A stretch of 58,327 nt of DNA from an uncultured Lachnospiraceae bacterium (GTDB lineage Bacteria; Bacillota; Clostridia; Lachnospirales; Lachnospiraceae), in the NCBI GenBank assembly GCA_947650005.1, contig CANSTU010000012.1:1-58327 (forward strand), given 5' to 3'. Positions 16,492-24,926 of this stretch are shown here, piece after piece. Numbering within the stretch: position 1 is the first letter of the stretch; every line of letters begins with the position of its first letter. The position numbers and the translations under genes were made by a program. The notes beneath the pieces were generated by a model. It saw only the letters and a list, made by a program, of their open reading frames with translations, did no database searches and was not told the origin of the DNA.

Positions 16492-17171
16492 GATCCATCC
16501 TCCTTCGTCCCAGCTAAGCTGCAAGGGCCTGCCTTTCTTATGATTTTCTTACCGCTTCGCTCCTCCAGTTCCTTCATAAGCTTCGGAAAATCTTCATAAT
16601 ATGCAATCAGGTCGATCCAGACGTCATATGACGGATCAGGCGGAACCGTATCATAGCACCGTTCCCTGTTGATGCTGCTCCATTCCTTTACCTCAAAAGG
16701 GCCATATACCCTCAGGATCTCCTGTCCTTCATCATATTCCATACGCACAATGTCCGCATACCGCATCCGGTTCGTCAGATACCCCTGCCCGCTGAACAGA
16801 TCGATATAGCCCTGCTCAAAGGTCTTGGTATAAAGAGTCAGCCCTTCCTGCTCATAGGATGCCCACGGCCTTAAATATTTTCTATACGCCTGTCTTTTGA
16901 CTGTCAGCGGAAGCAGTGAGAAGATCAGCGCCGGAATGGGCGTACATACCACGAACGCTCCCATGACAAACAGCTCCACCCCTCTTATGCCGTCCAGGAA
17001 ACATCGGATCAGGTTCCCCAGAGCTGCTGCCAAGAGAACCACAAATCCGAGCGCCATGACGGCCCGAAGCATACGGTAAGCTACAAGCTGGACGCGCAGA
17101 GCCCTGCCCCCCTTTTCAATCCTCCTTTGGATTAAATTTTTTCTCTCATTCAGATCAACCTTATACTGCAA
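16479..17171 (-). CDS. Two-helix membrane protein next to candidate effector, unknown function
   Basis: 230 residues. A basic N-terminus (MQYKVDLNERKNLIQRR) is followed by two membrane helices (about 35-55 and 68-92) and a soluble domain of about 130 residues. I recognise no family. It lies directly downstream of the candidate effector gene (54-base gap) and overlaps the coiled-coil gene. This is where an immunity protein would sit in toxin-bearing T7SS loci; that role is untested. An alternative is a structural membrane component replacing EssA or EsaA. Confidence 0.65.
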   Translation of the reverse strand: MQYKVDLNERKNLIQRRIEKGGRALRVQLVAYRMLRAVMALGFVVLLAAALGNLIRCFLDGIRGVELFVMGAFVVCTPIPALIFSLLPLTVKRQAYRKYLRPWASYEQEGLTLYTKTFEQGYIDLFSGQGYLTNRMRYADIVRMEYDEGQEILRVYGPFEVKEWSSINRERCYDTVPPDPSYDVWIDLIAYYEDFPKLMKELEERSGKKIIRKAGPCSLAGTKEDGSWRV

Positions 17172-17224
17172 CTTCCCTCCTCACCCATCCTGCGAGCCGT
17201 CATGCCGCCCTTCTGTCAGGAAAC

Positions 17225-18583
17225 TTATGCCTCGCTCTTCCTGTTCTTCAGACGGGCTTTGAGCTTGCTCACTATACCCGATACCGTATCATGAATACCA
17301 GTTCCCGTATCGATGGCTCCGCCGTATCCTCCGATTGAATAGCCGCCTTTTATCATAGAATACCAGTCAATTTTGCCACCAGTTCCCTGGATTAGGGTAT
17401 TTACCCCCTTCAATATTTTATCAAACTTCCCGAAATCCGATTTAAATGCACCCAGTACCTTTTTCGCCCTGTTCCATCCTGTGCTCGATCCTTGGGAGGT
17501 ATAGGCGCGCTGGAATCTCTTTTTCCAGTTCGCGAAACCGCCTTTATCCCCAAAAAGGGTCCCCTTCCAATTCACTTTCAGGGTCTTCTTGATATTCGCC
17601 CAGCCGTCTTGCGATGAGACCACGCTCTTAAATTTTGCAAAATCAAATTTATAAACGTTTTTAGGCTTTCCGTCAACGATGATCGTATTCTTCACGCTGA
17701 AGAGCTTATTTAACCCTGATCTTTTGTACATACCATGTATTGAATCCCCAATGCTGATTACGGAACAAACCATGTCCGTAATGTCCCAGGCATCGGCAAA
17801 CACGGAGGAAAACCGGTTTCCGAATCCGGTTTTGAACGTGGTCTGCCTCAAGGTATCCGAGAAGCTATCTATACCGCCATAATACTGCGCCCAGGCAGGA
17901 TCCTCTTCCTGATTGGAACGTATTTGGTTGTATAGATTGAATCCCGCATTCACCACCCCGATCACCGCCGCCACAACGCCCGCAATGGCAACCACTGCGG
18001 CGAATACGGAAGTAAAGGGCCCTATGGTGATCACCGCCACAATGGCTCCCACCGTCGCCAGTACCAGCCCTGTGACTGCCAGCGCCGTATCCAGTATCTT
18101 TTTACCGCCGCAGCACTCATACCAGTAGCGTATATTCCCTTTCAGGTCTCTCCACGCTTCTTGGATCTTGCCGATACCGTCCGCCAGCCAGCCCAATCCC
18201 GGTATATTCATGATGACTGCCATGAGCCCATGCGGCCTTAAGTTCTCATGCGCCTTCAGAAAGCTTTCCCTCGACCCGTTTACCGTCTTTGCCACCTTCT
18301 CGTCCGCACTTTTTGCGTTGTCTTGGAATGTATCCACCTTCGTGGCAAAGTCACGGAATGAGGAACCCTTTGCATTCAGTTTTCTGATCTTTTGCGACAC
18401 ATAATAAGCCGCCGAGTCGATCCGCCCATTCCCATCACTCATGGGCGTCGGCGGCACGCTGCCCCATTTGTTCGTCAGTTTCCGATTCAGTTCATCCACA
18501 TAGGAATCGCACTCTGAAGCGGTCTTTCTGGCATATTTTGCCATACTGCCAAGCTCACTATATTTCAAAACCAGCTCCGGCAT
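17225..18583 (-). CDS. Candidate T7SS effector: WXG/LXG-like N-terminus and glycine-rich membrane segment
   Basis: About 452 residues. The N-terminal 110 or so residues are helical with a WGS turn (NKWGSVPPTP near residue 40), like LXG or extended WXG substrates. Residues of about 155-230 form long hydrophobic Ala/Gly/Val-rich segments. The C-terminal 200 residues are basic and rich in Trp, Gly and Lys, with no toxin motif that I recognise. The start at 18583 has an AGGGAGG site; the in-frame stretch upstream is leader repeat. The gene lies between a WXG100 gene and a small membrane-protein gene. It could be a pore-forming toxin, an effector of unknown activity, or a non-toxic structural substrate. 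Confidence 0.7.
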   Translation of the reverse strand: MPELVLKYSELGSMAKYARKTASECDSYVDELNRKLTNKWGSVPPTPMSDGNGRIDSAAYYVSQKIRKLNAKGSSFRDFATKVDTFQDNAKSADEKVAKTVNGSRESFLKAHENLRPHGLMAVIMNIPGLGWLADGIGKIQEAWRDLKGNIRYWYECCGGKKILDTALAVTGLVLATVGAIVAVITIGPFTSVFAAVVAIAGVVAAVIGVVNAGFNLYNQIRSNQEEDPAWAQYYGGIDSFSDTLRQTTFKTGFGNRFSSVFADAWDITDMVCSVISIGDSIHGMYKRSGLNKLFSVKNTIIVDGKPKNVYKFDFAKFKSVVSSQDGWANIKKTLKVNWKGTLFGDKGGFANWKKRFQRAYTSQGSSTGWNRAKKVLGAFKSDFGKFDKILKGVNTLIQGTGGKIDWYSMIKGGYSIGGYGGAIDTGTGIHDTVSGIVSKLKARLKNRKSEA

Positions 18584-18608
18584 CCCACATCCCTCCCTGC
18601 CTTGATTT

Positions 18609-18626
18609 GGCATCCGGCCGGATGCC
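18609..18626 (-). repeat. Perfect palindrome before effector gene
   Basis: GGCATCCGGCCGGATGCC, an 18-base perfect palindrome, lies about 8 bases upstream of the GGCAGGGAGGG ribosome site of the effector gene. It sits between the WXG100 stop and the effector, in the same hairpin-then-SD arrangement as elsewhere. Confidence 0.65.
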
Positions 18627-18645
18627 TTTTTATGAAACCGTATGA

Positions 18646-18942
18646 TTATCGCGCCGATCCAATACTTTTGGATACCTCCGCATCCGTCTTGATGAACGAC
18701 TCCTGGGCGTCGATCAGCCCTTTACGAAGGTCCATCAGTACATCCTGTAGATCCTCCAGCTGGCGATCGAGAAGCTTATAGTCCTTCTCAAAAGCTTTCT
18801 GCCCGTCGCCTTCCCAGTGATCCAAAAGGTCTTCAATGATCCGTTTGAAATCATCCTTCCGACTCCTGTATGCGCTAAGCGCAGTGTCGTATGCCTCCCG
18901 CGCAGCGCTCATAGCATCCGTATTTACATGCTGTAAAGCCAT
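18646..18942 (-). CDS. WXG100-family protein downstream of essC
   Basis: 98 residues. A helical hairpin with the turn DHWEGDGQKAF (W-E-G near residue 44), ending KTDAEVSKSIGSAR. The start at 18942 is supported by GGAGG 7 bases upstream; the open frame to 19032 is translated repeat DNA. It follows essC by 127 bases and precedes the effector gene, so it may be the co-secreted partner of that effector. Confidence 0.9.
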   Translation of the reverse strand: MALQHVNTDAMSAAREAYDTALSAYRSRKDDFKRIIEDLLDHWEGDGQKAFEKDYKLLDRQLEDLQDVLMDLRKGLIDAQESFIKTDAEVSKSIGSAR

Positions 18943-18982
18943 ACCTATTCCTCCATGACTGCGGCGTCCTTTTGCAGGCATC

Positions 18983-19030
18983 GTAATACCTTGAACGCCA
19001 GAATGCGCATCAGGCGCATTCTGTACGCTC
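18983..19030 (-). repeat. Palindromic repeat shared with 32639-32686
   Basis: Contains the perfect hairpin GAATGCGC / GCGCATTC (19001-19021). About three quarters of 44 aligned bases match the element at the 3' end of the RpiR gene. It lies between essC and the WXG100 gene. Confidence 0.65.
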
Positions 19031-19069
19031 ATATGTGGATAAAAAGCCGCTTTTCAAGAACGGGTTTAT

Positions 19070-22000
19070 TCACACTTCCTCCATATATAGCGGGGTTCTG
19101 ATTTTTCTCACGCCGCCCGCAGTGATATAATATCCGTCTCCCGCTTCCACCGGTTTTCTGAACTGTCTCTGAATCCCAGCCGAAACGTCCGTAAGCTTGA
19201 TACCTGCCAGATCGTCCAGGAACAGAATATTCTTCCCTTCCTTAATCTGCTTCATCAGATCATTGGCCCCATATCCAACGGCAGCATTCTCAATCCCGGA
19301 CAGGATGAACACAACTTTCATGTTCTTATAGTTCTTCATGATATTCTTCCACTGCGTGCAGACTTCCTTTGTCGTCTTAGAAGCATCATAGACTGCCGGG
19401 TGATTGACAACCACGAGAAGCAGCGGCTCCTCCGCCAGGAATCCTGCGCCTTCCGTCTGGCAGCGTTCCGCACGATCCTCACAGACGCTCTCAGTCCGAT
19501 CCACAATCATCTCAAACTCGCTTGCATCCGTCGTATACTGCTCTACGAATCCATAGTCTTGCACCGCCCCCAGCTTCTGCTCAAAGCCGTCGATCACATA
19601 AGCCTCCACTGGTTCGTCGAAAATGCGCCCCTCTATACAATGGAACAAATAACGGATGTAATTGCTGCGCCCTGAGTTCCTTTTTCCGCAAATGGCCAGA
19701 TAACCGTCCCGAAGGCCGTCCAGGAAGACCGGCTCCACCGTGTCGAAATCAATACCCATGTACCAGCTGTTCTTTGCGGCCGCTCCAAAGGCCTCCTCAA
19801 GATACTCATGCTTCAGCACTGCAGGAACCTCCGGTATCCGCTTCGCACCGCTTCCCGCACAGGCTGTGTTCCTTTCCCGGATAAAGGCCTGGATCGCCTC
19901 CACTCTCTGGATTTCCTTTTCTCCTGCAAAGCCCAAGTAGGTCTGGAATTCATACAGCACCTTGTCCACCGATGCGAGAGCGCGTCCCGGCAGGGCCTTC
20001 GGCTCCATCCGGCACCGGTCAAAGAGGCTGGAATATTCAGCCTTGTCATTACAGGTAAGGCCGTACTTATTACTGAAAGCCGCCAGGTATTTATATCCGA
20101 TTCCGGAGATCTGCTGGCTCGTCACATTGACGCTGATACCGATGGCGCTTCCTTCCCGTACCAGATTCAGAAGGTCGTCGTCGTATTCCCCGCACAGCTC
20201 CCGGAACGCCGTCATATTGTCAAGCAGAATCACAATTTGCGCCAGATCATCGAACCCAGCCTCCCGATAGGACTGATAGGACGTGATGCCCATCTGGGAG
20301 AATTTCTCCTTTCTCTGCTTCATCTCCTTGCCGATCATTCGGAAGAACAGTTTCAGTTTTTCATCCTCTCCCGGGATAATGACGCCTCCCACATGCTTCA
20401 GACCGTCAAATACCTTCAGCGCCATAGACGCAAAGTCGATGATATAGAGATTGACTTCCTTTGGCGTATAGGCCTCTGCGAGCCCACGGATCATCGTCTG
20501 GAGCATACAGGTCTTGCCGAACTGGGAAGAGCCCAGAATAAAGGTATTATTCTCGCTTATATTAAGTGTAAGCTGTTCCTGCCTCTGATGATCCGGATCG
20601 TCCAGGATACCTATAGGGATACAGATGCCGCCGTCTGCGCGCACCGTCCCGGCATTGTCATAAGAGTATACCTCCTTAAGAGGCGGCAGGCAGATTCCAG
20701 GCAGTTTCTGGATCCCGTTCTCCTGGCAGAAAGCGGACACATACTTCACGATGGCCTCGAGCTGCGTATCCTGGCGTTCCTCCTTCTTCTCGATCTTTTT
20801 CTCGTAGATCATCGTCCGTTTGCCGGACAGATCCAACCGGCTGATCCGGAAAGGTTGCCCAGAGGAACCGTCGTCCGCCGATACCGGCGCACCGCTGTAG
20901 GCAGACTGGAACAGCTCAAAGATTTCATTGTTTCCCACCTGCAGATAGGCCCGGCCCGGTTCCACGATCTCCGCCGCCAAGGGCGTCTTGAGCACTTCAT
21001 TACTGTCTTCTTTATTCTGAACCATCAGACACAGCCTGAATTTGGAGTTGGACCAGATCTGCGCGTCCACAACACCACTGGGCTTCTGGGTCGCAAGGAT
21101 CAGATGGATGCCCAGGCTTCGCCCGATACGGGCAGCGCTGATCAATTCCTTCATAAATTCCGGCTGGTCCATCTTCAATTCCGCAAATTCATCCACGATC
21201 AGGATCAGATGCGGAAGCGGGATCTTCGCTTCGCCGTTCTTATAAAGCCGGATGTATTGATCAATATGGTTGACTCCGTACTGCGCAAATAACTCCTGGC
21301 GCTTTCTCAGCTCGGCTTTGATGGAAAGCAAGGAACGGTCGATCTCCTTACCGTCAATATTCGTGATGGCTCCCACCAGATGGGGAAGATCCGTAAACTG
21401 GTTTACCATGCCGCCGCCCTTGAAGTCAATGATCACGAATCCCACTTCATAGGGGTGGAACAGAACCGCCATGGAAAGGATATAACTTTGCAAGATCTCC
21501 GACTTACCGGAACCTGTCGTACCTGCCACGAGACCGTGAGGCCCGTGATGCTTCTCGTTCAGATCCAGGCTGACAATCTGATTCTTGGCGCGCACACCCA
21601 GAGGAGCTGCCATGCTGTTATAGACCTGGGACGTTCTCCAGTTCTTCTCCAGGTCAATATCCTCCGTACTCAGGATGTTTAGAAGCTCGAACAGCGTAAT
21701 GTTCTTCGTAAGCGTCCCTTCCAAACTTACTTCGTCGCAATAAACTGGAGCGAGTTTCTGGGCAAGGCGCCAGGCTGTCTTGTCCTCGATTTCATGATAA
21801 TGGAATTCGCATTCCTTCAATGCATCCCTTGACTGCGTTACAATCCCGCATTGACCGTCCTTTAGCTCAACCACCGTATCACAGTTATTGGGCAGGAAAT
21901 CCGCATATTCCTCAAAGAACAGAAAAACCACGCCAAGCTCTGCCGCCCGGTCGATGAATCTGGAGATAGGATGCCTCTTCAGCCCCTGATCATTGTACAC

Positions 22001-23614
22001 GAAGATGACCATATTGGCCTGGAAGTCCTCGTCTTTCGTGCTCCTTCGATTCAGTTCCTTGTATATGTATTCAAACAGAATATTTTTGCTGTCGCTGTCA
22101 CACGCAATATTCCTCTGAACCAAAGCTTCATTCTGAACGTGCGGAAGAAAACGGAGCCATTCAAACTCTTTTTGATGATCCGAATCCAGTATATAAAACA
22201 GCCTCACATCCTGGAAATACTGGCGGGTACTCAAATCTATCGTGATGTTTTTCAGCATTCCATACAGGAACATCCGCATTCCCACAAAGCCTACGGCGTT
22301 CGTCTGCTTTAAGTCTACAGTCACGGGGACTGCGTCCAGATAGCCGTATTCCTTAGACAGTTCCTCCGGTATCTGCGTTAAATCATCCGTCCCGGCGAAT
22401 TTCTCCCGTTTCTTATATTCAATCATGCGGAGCGCCTGACGCTTTCCAGTTCCTAAATAAATCTCCAAGAAATCCTTGTCCGTCACGTCCCTGTTGAAAA
22501 GTTCTGAAGAGAAATCATTGATAATCTGTACTTCTTTTGACGGTGCATAATAGCAATCCTCCAAAAGATCCTTTTCCAGCTTCCGGCTCTCCTCAATCTC
22601 CGCCCTTTTTTCCTCCACATAGGCCGTATAGACAGTCCTGCGCTCCTCCATACTTTTCTTATACTTTCGCCGTTCACCTATGATGCCTGCCGCCGAAGTA
22701 CAGATACCGAGGGTCATAGAAATCAGACTGATCCATATGTAGGAGCTTCCGGAAGAACTCAACACCATCCGGAAGAGGATCGTCACTCCAAGCATGATAA
22801 CGGCCGGAAGAAGCTGGAGGATGATATTGCCGCCGGGCTTCTCCGGTATATCCGGCGGATCCAGTACCAAAATACCCTCCTCCGGGATTACCGCACGCAT
22901 TCTGGTGGAACGGTTAAAATGCGGATAGCGCTGCACGCCTCTGCTCTCAGACATGTCATATACCTTCAGGTCGCCCGTCGAAACGCGGAGAGCCTTCGAG
23001 GTATACAGGCTATTTCCCTTCAGATAAAAACTGGCATCCGCCAAGGAAATGAAATCGCTCCCGTTCAGACGGATCTGGCCCGTCCGCCTGCAGCCGTTGA
23101 CATAGATCCCGTATGCCGCCTTTTGCTCCTTCAAAATCCACCTATTTTTGTTATCCCGCATGAGGGAGAAGGAATCCCTGCCCACATAAGGGCTTTCCAC
23201 GCGCACCTGACATTGGGAATCCCCGCCGATTCGTATTTCCTGGCCCTGGGGCAATTCGATTCGCCTGCTGTAATCCCAATTCTTTGACGCGAAATCGATC
23301 ATAAAGGACAAGCTAAAGACCTCGCTGTCCGTTTTCTGGTATCTCAGGCAGAGTTCATCCCCATGCTCCAGCTTCTTGATCATCAGCTTCTGGACATTTC
23401 CGTCGGTCATATACACATTTTCCGAACATACCATCTTCCATTCGTCGTTCTCACAAAAGAGCGACAACTCGAAGCCTTCAAAAAAAAGCCCCTTCCTCAG
23501 GCGCACGTCACAGTTTAAGGCTGTTCCGATTGCCAGCTTATTAAGATCCTCGGGCAGCTCTATTTCCTTATACAGATCCTTCCTGGATAGGATGATTTTA
23601 AACCTGCTCTTCAT
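19070..23614 (-). CDS. essC: EssC-type T7SS ATPase
   Basis: About 1514 residues, the expected size for EssC/YukBA. The N-terminus has two FHA-like domains (about 1-100 and 105-200) that lack the usual phosphopeptide-binding residues. Two membrane helices follow near 260-305, then three FtsK/SpoIIIE-type ATPase modules. Walker A motifs are GTTGSGKS (near 698), SSQFGKT (near 1030) and KRNSGRS (near 1311). The third has Arg for the catalytic Lys and is probably inactive. Module 1 has a Walker B-like LILIVDEFAEL. The start is taken at MKSRFKI (23614), 10 bases after AGAGGG. It is the motor that recognises and exports WXG100-type substrates. The essential membrane partners EssA, EssB and EsaA are not evident nearby. 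Confidence 0.95.
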   Translation of the reverse strand: MKSRFKIILSRKDLYKEIELPEDLNKLAIGTALNCDVRLRKGLFFEGFELSLFCENDEWKMVCSENVYMTDGNVQKLMIKKLEHGDELCLRYQKTDSEVFSLSFMIDFASKNWDYSRRIELPQGQEIRIGGDSQCQVRVESPYVGRDSFSLMRDNKNRWILKEQKAAYGIYVNGCRRTGQIRLNGSDFISLADASFYLKGNSLYTSKALRVSTGDLKVYDMSESRGVQRYPHFNRSTRMRAVIPEEGILVLDPPDIPEKPGGNIILQLLPAVIMLGVTILFRMVLSSSGSSYIWISLISMTLGICTSAAGIIGERRKYKKSMEERRTVYTAYVEEKRAEIEESRKLEKDLLEDCYYAPSKEVQIINDFSSELFNRDVTDKDFLEIYLGTGKRQALRMIEYKKREKFAGTDDLTQIPEELSKEYGYLDAVPVTVDLKQTNAVGFVGMRMFLYGMLKNITIDLSTRQYFQDVRLFYILDSDHQKEFEWLRFLPHVQNEALVQRNIACDSDSKNILFEYIYKELNRRSTKDEDFQANMVIFVYNDQGLKRHPISRFIDRAAELGVVFLFFEEYADFLPNNCDTVVELKDGQCGIVTQSRDALKECEFHYHEIEDKTAWRLAQKLAPVYCDEVSLEGTLTKNITLFELLNILSTEDIDLEKNWRTSQVYNSMAAPLGVRAKNQIVSLDLNEKHHGPHGLVAGTTGSGKSEILQSYILSMAVLFHPYEVGFVIIDFKGGGMVNQFTDLPHLVGAITNIDGKEIDRSLLSIKAELRKRQELFAQYGVNHIDQYIRLYKNGEAKIPLPHLILIVDEFAELKMDQPEFMKELISAARIGRSLGIHLILATQKPSGVVDAQIWSNSKFRLCLMVQNKEDSNEVLKTPLAAEIVEPGRAYLQVGNNEIFELFQSAYSGAPVSADDGSSGQPFRISRLDLSGKRTMIYEKKIEKKEERQDTQLEAIVKYVSAFCQENGIQKLPGICLPPLKEVYSYDNAGTVRADGGICIPIGILDDPDHQRQEQLTLNISENNTFILGSSQFGKTCMLQTMIRGLAEAYTPKEVNLYIIDFASMALKVFDGLKHVGGVIIPGEDEKLKLFFRMIGKEMKQRKEKFSQMGITSYQSYREAGFDDLAQIVILLDNMTAFRELCGEYDDDLLNLVREGSAIGISVNVTSQQISGIGYKYLAAFSNKYGLTCNDKAEYSSLFDRCRMEPKALPGRALASVDKVLYEFQTYLGFAGEKEIQRVEAIQAFIRERNTACAGSGAKRIPEVPAVLKHEYLEEAFGAAAKNSWYMGIDFDTVEPVFLDGLRDGYLAICGKRNSGRSNYIRYLFHCIEGRIFDEPVEAYVIDGFEQKLGAVQDYGFVEQYTTDASEFEMIVDRTESVCEDRAERCQTEGAGFLAEEPLLLVVVNHPAVYDASKTTKEVCTQWKNIMKNYKNMKVVFILSGIENAAVGYGANDLMKQIKEGKNILFLDDLAGIKLTDVSAGIQRQFRKPVEAGDGYYITAGGVRKIRTPLYMEEV

Positions 23615-23634
23615 TTGACACATTCCCTCTTTTC

Positions 23635-23889
23635 TCAGTCATTCATAATAATCAACGACCCATTGCGGATTCCGAATTCTTCCAACGTACGATTCCCCTT
23701 TAGGAGAACAATGGGATTTTCCGCTTTCAGATAACACTCCGCCATGCTGTCTGTGTCCAAGCCCAGCCCATAGGCCTCGTTCAGAGCCACCACCAGTTCA
23801 TTGGCCGTGATGCTAAGAGGCACCTCCAGATCTTCCTCTATCTTTTTCTTCAGGATCCTTATCGTGATGATAACCTTGCTCGCGTCCAT
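23635..23889 (-). CDS. esaB: EsaB/YukD ubiquitin-like T7SS protein
   Basis: About 84 residues, beginning MDASKVIITIRILKKK and ending with a beta-grasp pattern (LEEFGIRNGSLIIMND). YukD/EsaB proteins are small cytosolic ubiquitin-like components of T7SSb loci that lie next to EssC, as here (20-base gap). The start is placed at 23889; the four codons upstream (MRGK) are the ribosome site of the leader repeat. Confidence 0.92.
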   Translation of the reverse strand: MDASKVIITIRILKKKIEEDLEVPLSITANELVVALNEAYGLGLDTDSMAECYLKAENPIVLLKGNRTLEEFGIRNGSLIIMND

Positions 23890-23919
23890 TTTTCCTCTCA
23901 TTCTGCCGCGCTAAGCGGC
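23890..23919 (-). repeat. Hairpin-SD leader before esaB
   Basis: Minus strand: GCCGC-TTAGC-GCGGC hairpin (23905-23919), then AGAATGAGAGGAAAA and the ATG. Identical SD segment to the leaders at 3024 and 56406. Confidence 0.75.
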
Positions 23920-23997
23920 TCCCGCATTCCGCTGCCTCCCGGCAATTTTCTGTTCAGGTCAACTTTTGTACTGCCGCAGGCAGCTCTTTGCGTATAT

Positions 23998-24864
23998 TTA
24001 TCGTAAAATCTCTTTGCTGTCGGTCTGGGTCAGTTCCTGTTCCACACAAAATCCATTTCCCCGTCCTGACCTTTTAGATCCCTGCAGCCAGACTCCCAGC
24101 CCTCTTTCTTCGTCTTCTTTTACCCCGATCAGAACCGCCGTCACATTGTCTTTCTCTCCCCGTTCCATCATCAGGCGGGAAAGCTCACGGCTAAGATTCG
24201 CCATCTGTTTACCCGATTCTATCTCTTCGGACATCCGTCCCGTCAGATCAGAGGGGCGGATACGATGATAGAACCCGTCGCTGCACAACAGAAACCGATC
24301 CCTTCCACACATCTCACCCATCCCCCAGTCCGGCTTCAAAGCCATGGAAACGCCAATACACTGCGTTAACATATTTTCGGTTCCAGCCTTTACCATCCCT
24401 GTTCCCCGATCCCTGTTCGCCACTGTATGATCTGTGGTGAGCTGCCTCATATCCCCTTCTCTAAGCAGATAGATCCTGCTGTCTCCCACATGTACCCAGA
24501 GATATTGCGTCCCCATGAGAAACAGCCCGGAAAAGGTCGTTCCCACTTGGATGTCCCTCATCCTTCCGTAATCCCTCAAACGCTCATTGAGCCCATAGAG
24601 CATTTCCATCCAAATATCTGCCATCTGCCTCATGGAACATTCCCGTATTCTCAGAGGCAGATCATTGGTAAACCAATCCGAAAAGGCCGTAACCACCGTG
24701 CCACTTGCCACCTCTCCCTTAGAAAGGCCTCCCATCCCATCGCACACCACCGCCATCAGCACATTCCCCAGGGCGCTGCTCCGCCCCCGAAGGACACAGA
24801 AGGAATCCTGATTGTTCTTTCTGGTGCTTCCAATATCCGTATATGCACCCGCGGAATATCTCAT
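23998..24864 (-). CDS. PP2C-family Ser/Thr phosphatase (upstream T7SS copy)
   Basis: About 288 residues with PP2C motifs in order: STRKNNQDSF, AVVCDGMGG, GTTFSGLFL, HVGDSRIYLL, LLCSDGFYH and GEKDNVTAVLI. Metal-binding Asp residues are conserved, so it should be active in the cytosol. The start is taken at MRYSAGAYT (24864), with AGGGGG 6 bases upstream. It lies between the FHA gene and esaB. With the phosphatase at 7529 it brackets the locus, so the two may act on different phosphoproteins. C-terminal residues after about 260 are a variable basic tail. Confidence 0.92.
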   Translation of the reverse strand: MRYSAGAYTDIGSTRKNNQDSFCVLRGRSSALGNVLMAVVCDGMGGLSKGEVASGTVVTAFSDWFTNDLPLRIRECSMRQMADIWMEMLYGLNERLRDYGRMRDIQVGTTFSGLFLMGTQYLWVHVGDSRIYLLREGDMRQLTTDHTVANRDRGTGMVKAGTENMLTQCIGVSMALKPDWGMGEMCGRDRFLLCSDGFYHRIRPSDLTGRMSEEIESGKQMANLSRELSRLMMERGEKDNVTAVLIGVKEDEERGLGVWLQGSKRSGRGNGFCVEQELTQTDSKEILR

Positions 24865-24926
24865 AGCTGTCCCCCTGCATGTCGTAAGCGATACCTGCAA
24901 TATCTTTGCCGATAAAGGATTTCCCC

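Noticed and set aside
19808-21292. 494-codon open frame on the plus strand
   Set aside because: It is antisense to essC and has no family features; long antisense frames arise from the codon usage of the real gene.
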